DNA of 35,983 nt, taken from the NCBI GenBank assembly GCA_903834925.1, contig CAILLA010000155.1:1-35983 (forward strand). The letters run 5' to 3'. The translations under genes and the position numbers were made by a program. The first letter of the stretch is position 1. The number at the start of each line of letters is the position of its first letter. The DNA comes from an uncultured Schlesneria sp. Its GTDB lineage: Bacteria > Planctomycetota > Planctomycetia > Planctomycetales > Planctomycetaceae. This document shows positions 32,094-35,983 of this stretch, piece by piece. Under the pieces are notes generated by a model. That model was not told where the DNA came from. It did not search any database and saw nothing but the letters and a program-made list of their open reading frames with translations.

Positions 32094-34268
32094 ATGAATA
32101 TCACTCGACGAGTCACGTCTGCTTTAATCCCTTTAGCACTGATTCTATTCTCGACGGCATCGGTCCGAGCTGACGGACCGGCTACTTCGCCGGAAAAAGA
32201 AGCAGAACTGATCGCCGTCCTTACTTCCGAAGCACCGGCATCCGAAAAGGCAATCGCCTGCAAGAATCTGGCGATCTACGGTTCTGGCAAAGCGGTTCCG
32301 GAGTTAGCAAAACTGCTTGGTAACGAACAGCTCTCATCCTGGTCACGGATTGCTCTTGAAGCGATTCCTGGTTCGGAAGCAGACGAAGCGTTACGGGCGG
32401 CTGTCGACAACCTGCAGGGACTGCTGCTCGTTGGCACGATCAATTCGATCGGTGTCCGACGCGACACCAGTGCCGTCGATCTGCTGACCGCGAGATTACA
32501 GAATGCTGATCCAGAGGTCGCTTCGGCAGCGGCTGTAGCACTTGGGCGAATTGGGTCACCCGCAGCAGCCAAGTCGCTTCAAGGAGTGCTGGCATCCGCC
32601 CCTCCGAAAGTTCGTTCTGCTGTCGCCGAAGGTTGTGTGCTGTGTGCCGAACGTTTCCAGGCCGATGGCCTCGAAACCGAATCAGTTGCACTATACGACG
32701 TTATTCGCAAGGCCCAAGTCCCCGAACAACGAATCCTGGAAGCGACTCGAGGCGCGATTCTTGCCCGCAAGAAGAATGGAATTCCACTTCTTCTCGAACA
32801 ATTCAAGTCCCCAAACAAGGCCCTTTTCAACATCGCTCTCAGTACGGCTCGTGAATTTCCTGGAAGTGATATTGATGAGGCGTTGGCTACAGAATTGACT
32901 CGAGCAACAACTGAATCGCCTGACCGCGCAGCTCTGATTGTCACGGCCATGGCCGATCGACCAAGCACGGTTGTACTGCCAGCAATTCTCAAGGCTGCCA
33001 AGAGTGGACCAAAGCAGCCAAAACAGGTTCGGATCTCGGCATTGGAAGCCCTTGGACGAGTGGGCAATACAACCTGCCTGTCGACATTGCTCGAATCGGG
33101 CATCGAAACTGACCCCGCAATTTCACAGTCTGCGAAAAAGGCCCTGGCCGAATTACCCGGTGAAAGCATCGACAAAGAGATCGTGGCTCGGCTCGCTAAA
33201 CCCGATCCTAAACTTTACGTGTTGCTGATCGAACTGATCGGCGACCGCCGCATTGAAGCTTTGCCAACACTCTTAAAAGCAGTCGACAATAGCGACAAAT
33301 CGATCCGAAGTGCGGCTCTGACCTCACTCGGTAATACCGTTACTGCCGACAAGCTTTCAGTGTTGATCAAGCAAGTTGTTGCGCCCAAGACGGCGGACGA
33401 CGCCCCATTGGCTCAGCTAGCCCTGAAAACCGCTTGCGTCCGCATGCCAGATCGAGATGCCTGTTCGACGGAACTGGCAGCCGCTTTGGAAAAGGCTCCC
33501 GTCCCCACGAAAATTGCTCTGCTAAAGATTCTCGGTGCCGTGAGCGGAACCAAAGCACTGCAAACGATTGGAGCAGCAGCGAAGAACAACGACCCACAAT
33601 TGCAAGACGTTGCCAGCGAACTGCTGGGCGACTGGATGACGATCGATGCAGCACCGGTATTATTGGATCTGGCGAAGAACGCCCCCGCCGAAAAGTTCCA
33701 GATTCGAGCTATGCGAGGGTACATTAAAGTCGCCAGACAATTTACGATGTCGGAGCCAGAGCGTATCGAAATGTGCAAGCTGGCGACCGAGGCTGCTCAG
33801 CGTATTCCAGAAAAGAAGCTGGTCGTTGAAGTCCTGAAGCGTTATCCAAATTTGGAAACGCTCAAGTTGGCCGTCAAGGCGTATCAGAATCCCGAGTTGA
33901 AAGAAGATGCTGCGGCAGCGGCGTTGACCATTGCACAGAAAATTGGAGATAAGTCACCTGAAGCTCGAGAGCTTCTTAGCAGTATTGAACTGAATAAAGT
34001 TAAACTGGAAATCATCAAAGCCGAATATGGCTCGGGTGCCTCTCAGAAGGATGTCACCGAGATTCTGCAGAAACTGGCGAACGATACGCCGCTGATTACG
34101 TTACCGACGGCCAATTATAATGAAGCTTTCGGCGGAGACCCCGCTCCGAGTACCGTGAAGCAACTGAAAGTGCAGTACAAGATCAATGACAAGCCGGCCG
34201 ACGTTTCTCTGCCAGAAAACGCCTTGATCATCCTGCCGATGCCAAAGGAAAAGAAGGCGTTACAATAA
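32094..34268 (+). CDS. Exported HEAT-repeat protein
   Basis: A 724-residue protein with a signal peptide (about 1-26, ALIPLALILFSTASVRADG). It is built almost entirely of HEAT-type helical pairs, for example AVDLLTARLQNADPEVASAA followed by AVALGRIGSPAAAKSLQGVL, and AALTSLGNTVTADKLSVLIK. The C-terminal 60-70 residues differ (TLPTANYNEAFGGDP, VQYKINDKPADVSL) and may be a small beta domain. HEAT arrays are protein-interaction scaffolds; this one should act outside the cytoplasm. HEAT proteins are frequent next to Gfo/Idh/MocA genes in planctomycetes, so the pair may be functionally linked, which is inference. It is followed by a strong terminator. Confidence 0.85.
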   Translation: MNITRRVTSALIPLALILFSTASVRADGPATSPEKEAELIAVLTSEAPASEKAIACKNLAIYGSGKAVPELAKLLGNEQLSSWSRIALEAIPGSEADEALRAAVDNLQGLLLVGTINSIGVRRDTSAVDLLTARLQNADPEVASAAAVALGRIGSPAAAKSLQGVLASAPPKVRSAVAEGCVLCAERFQADGLETESVALYDVIRKAQVPEQRILEATRGAILARKKNGIPLLLEQFKSPNKALFNIALSTAREFPGSDIDEALATELTRATTESPDRAALIVTAMADRPSTVVLPAILKAAKSGPKQPKQVRISALEALGRVGNTTCLSTLLESGIETDPAISQSAKKALAELPGESIDKEIVARLAKPDPKLYVLLIELIGDRRIEALPTLLKAVDNSDKSIRSAALTSLGNTVTADKLSVLIKQVVAPKTADDAPLAQLALKTACVRMPDRDACSTELAAALEKAPVPTKIALLKILGAVSGTKALQTIGAAAKNNDPQLQDVASELLGDWMTIDAAPVLLDLAKNAPAEKFQIRAMRGYIKVARQFTMSEPERIEMCKLATEAAQRIPEKKLVVEVLKRYPNLETLKLAVKAYQNPELKEDAAAAALTIAQKIGDKSPEARELLSSIELNKVKLEIIKAEYGSGASQKDVTEILQKLANDTPLITLPTANYNEAFGGDPAPSTVKQLKVQYKINDKPADVSLPENALIILPMPKEKKALQ

Positions 34269-34335
34269 AGATTGATCAAACATATGAGCCGGAAACAACT
34301 TCCCTGCTCGAATGATTCGTCTGGAAAAGCATCTC

Positions 34336-34378
34336 AAAAAACGGAGTCGAGGGGAAATCACCTTCGGCTCCGTTTTTT
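34336..34378 (+). terminator. Strong Rho-independent terminator
   Basis: AAAAAACGGAG at 34336-34346 and CTCCGTTTTTT at 34368-34378 pair as an 11-bp stem, extended inward by further pairs with G-U. The hairpin ends in six T. It lies 68 bases after the HEAT gene stop. Being A-rich on the other side, it could also end transcription from the opposite strand. Confidence 0.88.
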
Positions 34379-34477
34379 CGTTGCGGTTTCATTGCTTCAG
34401 ATACCATCCAGCCGCAATCTGCAAAATGCCCCCAGCACGGGAAATGTTCTGCATATCAACGTTTCCCCCTGAAAACG

Positions 34478-35584
34478 TCAAAAAGTTGGCCGAAAATCAG
34501 GCGTTGGATTCAACGTTCTCTCACTGTTCAGCGTATGTTCTGCTTCGAGCATCCTCATCGCACTTTGAGCGGCGGGGCTATTCGGATGTTTGTTCGCGAG
34601 ATCCTGCAAATGTTTTCGAGCTTCTTCCAATTTGGTGATCGCTTCGTCATTCGAGATTTCTTGCTCGAGTTCTTCAATTTTTTGAGCCAACTCACACGGG
34701 CTTAACCGTTGCAGTTTCCGCTTGGCCAATTCCTGAGACAGTTCAATGAATTTCGACGTCAGATTGGGAGCGCACTCCTCTTCGGTTTCAGGCATTGCTT
34801 CAGCGTTCTGAGTGGTGTTGGCGGCAGTCAGAAGAATTCTATAACGGGTCCCACCATCAAATGAGATCGCACCACCGGATGTGATTACCTCCGAACCACC
34901 AATAAGATTCGTCATCCCATCCACTTCACGAACAATGACAGGACGATCCCACCCAATTGCGATCGGAACGGGGCCCACTCCAGGAACGTTCACTTTAGGA
35001 TAGTCACACAGGCTCGCCGATGCTGGGCGTTGTTCGCAACAATTGATCGGGTTACCATCGTCGGAAGCGATCTGTACGAACTGGGGTACGAGCCCCATGA
35101 TCGAATTTCCATCGCCAGATGTCATCGTTGTGAGCATCATCGCTGGTACTGTTGATGTAAAAACATTGAAAGCACCATCGAAAATCTTTATGGTCTCAGC
35201 GAAATTGACCTCTTTTGTTTTGTCAACGCCAATACCTTTAACCGTCTCACAAAAGTTCAATTGCGAGATCGTAACAGTATCTTTTCCATCGCCTGACAAA
35301 ATGATGTAACCCACGGAGCCGTCGCCGGTCGCATGGATCTTGCGTTGTTCCGAAGGAACGAGTTTTCGTCGATCAATGCCCGTAAGATCCAATCCAATTA
35401 GGTCCAAACAGTAAGGCGCTGAGGTTGATTGGACTTCACCTTCTTGTACTTTCACTGTTTGTTGGGCAAAAATCTTGTCTTCGGCCTCTACTGGCTTAAG
35501 CAACGAGTCACCGAAATGAAACGCCGTTGGCCCTGCCGCGATTCCCAGACCAAACAGCACGAACCCCATCCATCGATTTCTCAT
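34478..35584 (-). CDS. Exported protein of unknown function with coiled C-terminus
   Basis: A 368-residue protein with an N-terminal signal segment (MGFVLFGLGIAAGPTAFHF). The body has DLIGLDLTGIDRRKLVPSEQ, an internal stretch rich in Gly/Asp (GDGSVGYIILSGDGKDTVTI) and IAIGWDRPVIVREVDGMTNL. The C-terminal 100 residues are strongly helical and charged (CELAQKIEELEQEISNDEAI, LEEARKHLQDLANKHPNSPA), likely a coiled coil or a TPR-like tail. I do not recognise the family. The ATG at 35584 is preceded by AGGAGGG, a near-perfect ribosome-binding site. The frame is open upstream to 35815, but that extension comes from repeat DNA. Confidence 0.8.
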   Translation of the reverse strand: MRNRWMGFVLFGLGIAAGPTAFHFGDSLLKPVEAEDKIFAQQTVKVQEGEVQSTSAPYCLDLIGLDLTGIDRRKLVPSEQRKIHATGDGSVGYIILSGDGKDTVTISQLNFCETVKGIGVDKTKEVNFAETIKIFDGAFNVFTSTVPAMMLTTMTSGDGNSIMGLVPQFVQIASDDGNPINCCEQRPASASLCDYPKVNVPGVGPVPIAIGWDRPVIVREVDGMTNLIGGSEVITSGGAISFDGGTRYRILLTAANTTQNAEAMPETEEECAPNLTSKFIELSQELAKRKLQRLSPCELAQKIEELEQEISNDEAITKLEEARKHLQDLANKHPNSPAAQSAMRMLEAEHTLNSERTLNPTPDFRPTF

Positions 35585-35711
35585 TACATCGCCCTCCTGG
35601 CTGAATTTCGTTCCCCGCCTTACATGGCGCGCGAAGTTTGCCCGGAATCGGCAATTTCTGCAAGACGAATCGTCTGATGAAGCCAGTGACCTGATGATGC
35701 AGGTACTCGTA

Positions 35712-35779
35712 GCATGGGCTTTAGCCCGTGCGAACCCGTATTCGTGTATCGAGCGAAAGCCGACACGACAAAGCCATGC
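35712..35779. repeat. Palindromic repeat with a GCATGGGCT hairpin
   Basis: GCATGGGCT at 35712-35720 and AGCCCGTGC at 35723-35731 form a tight hairpin. A further inverted copy, AAAGCCATGC at 35770-35779, pairs with the same left arm over about ten bases. The motif TAGCATGGGCTTTAGCCC resembles an intergenic repeat common in planctomycetes. It borders the tandem array that follows. Confidence 0.5.
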
Positions 35780-35983
35780 AACAACGCGAAATCGACAATC
35801 CACGTACCCACGCATCTTCGCGCACTAAAAAGAAGCAACGCGAAATCGACGATCCACACACCCACGCATCATCGCGCGATAAAAGGAAGCAACGCGAAAT
35901 CGACAATCCACGTACCCACGCATCTTCGCGCACTAAAAAGAAGCAACGCGAAATCGACGATCCACACACCCACGCATCATCGC
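35776..35983 (+). CDS. Possible repeat protein, 3' end off the window (weak)
   Basis: From the ATG at 35776 the plus strand stays open to the window edge (69 codons) and would give 18-residue repeats such as QREIDNPRTHASSRTKKK and QREIDDPHTHASSRDKRK, hydrophilic and basic. There is no ribosome-binding site, the ATG is inside a palindrome, and other frames in the array are open as well. I list it because the A and B versions differ mainly by conservative changes in this frame (Asn/Asp, Arg/His, Thr/Asp), but non-coding repeat DNA is at least as likely. Confidence 0.2.
   Translation, partial: MQQREIDNPRTHASSRTKKKQREIDDPHTHASSRDKRKQREIDNPRTHASSRTKKKQREIDDPHTHASS
35782..35983. repeat. 54-bp-period tandem array with A-B-A-B order, open at window end
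   Basis: Units start at 35782 (A), 35836 (B), 35890 (A) and 35944 (B, cut). Every unit opens CAACGCGAAATCGAC. The two A units are identical, as are the B units over the visible part; A and B differ at about nine positions (AATCCACGT against GATCCACAC, and CACTAAAAAG against CGATAAAAGG). So a 108-bp block is repeated perfectly. The period is 18 codons, and several frames stay open on both strands, so an open frame alone does not show coding. The ATG at 35776 starts one (MQQREIDNPRTHASS). The frames on the minus strand show Cys-rich 18-residue repeats. Confidence 0.85.

Noticed and set aside
35585-35815. N-terminal extension of the exported protein gene up to 35815
   Set aside because: The extension is translated palindrome and repeat DNA, and the ATG at 35584 has a near-perfect ribosome-binding site and starts a signal segment.
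35782-35983. CRISPR array
   Set aside because: The repeated units are adjacent without variable spacers; both halves of the 108-bp block are conserved, unlike repeat-spacer structure.

Overview
The window looks like a chromosomal segment of a planctomycete, probably order Planctomycetales. The evidence is the set of lineage-typical proteins: a PSCyt1/DUF1549/DUF1553 cytochrome-domain protein, a LEPR-motif repeat protein, a DUF1559 prepilin-like fragment, a Tat-exported Gfo/Idh/MocA oxidoreductase next to a HEAT-repeat protein, a SpoIID-like protein and a TPR protein carrying RNA polymerase alpha C-terminal domains. The genus assignment is not possible from the sequence alone. I see no tRNA, rRNA or CRISPR array.

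Layout. 1-600: start of a minus-strand Y1 (IS200/REP-associated) transposase and a diverged ~75-bp direct duplication. 599-1897: LEPR repeat protein. 2161-2709: decayed small membrane protein. 2725-4591 (minus): ybeY followed by a CorC/TlyC-type CBS protein. 4894-8524 (minus): exopolysaccharide export pair, a Wza-like lipoprotein followed by a Wzc-like tyrosine kinase. 9080-12516 (minus): four-gene operon of two paralogous five-helix membrane proteins, a coiled membrane protein and a PilT-type ATPase. 13127-14050: exported Gly/Asn/Gln-rich protein. 14286-15084 (minus): lipoprotein and DUF1559 remnant. 15329-17742: GMC oxidoreductase and a tail-to-tail acyltransferase-like gene. 18100-21174: PSCyt1 protein. 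21206-23218 (minus): dnaJ-like, membrane protein, rnpA and yidD, coupled by 4-bp overlaps. 23480-25183: membrane-anchored PQQ-type propeller. 25245-27301 (minus): PDZ protein and TPR-like protein. 27558-30365: TPR/double alpha-CTD protein and SpoIID-like protein. 30508-34268: Gfo/Idh/MocA oxidoreductase and HEAT protein, closed by a strong terminator. 34478-35584 (minus): exported hypothetical. 35712-35983: palindrome and a 54-bp-period tandem array running off the end.

The most interesting items are (i) the TPR protein with two alpha-CTD modules that keep most DNA-contact residues of RpoA, (ii) a 35-nt REP-like repeat family, two of whose copies are inverted pairs of ~100 bp (REPIN-like) around the pilT operon, in the same window as a REP-type transposase start, (iii) a perfect 108-bp (A-B-A-B, 54 + 54) tandem array at the right edge, and (iv) the small pilT operon with paired Yip1-like membrane proteins.

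All assignments come from reading the translated sequence and recalled family hallmarks; no database search was run. Start codons were moved inward where a ribosome-binding site, signal peptide or known domain edge argued for it.
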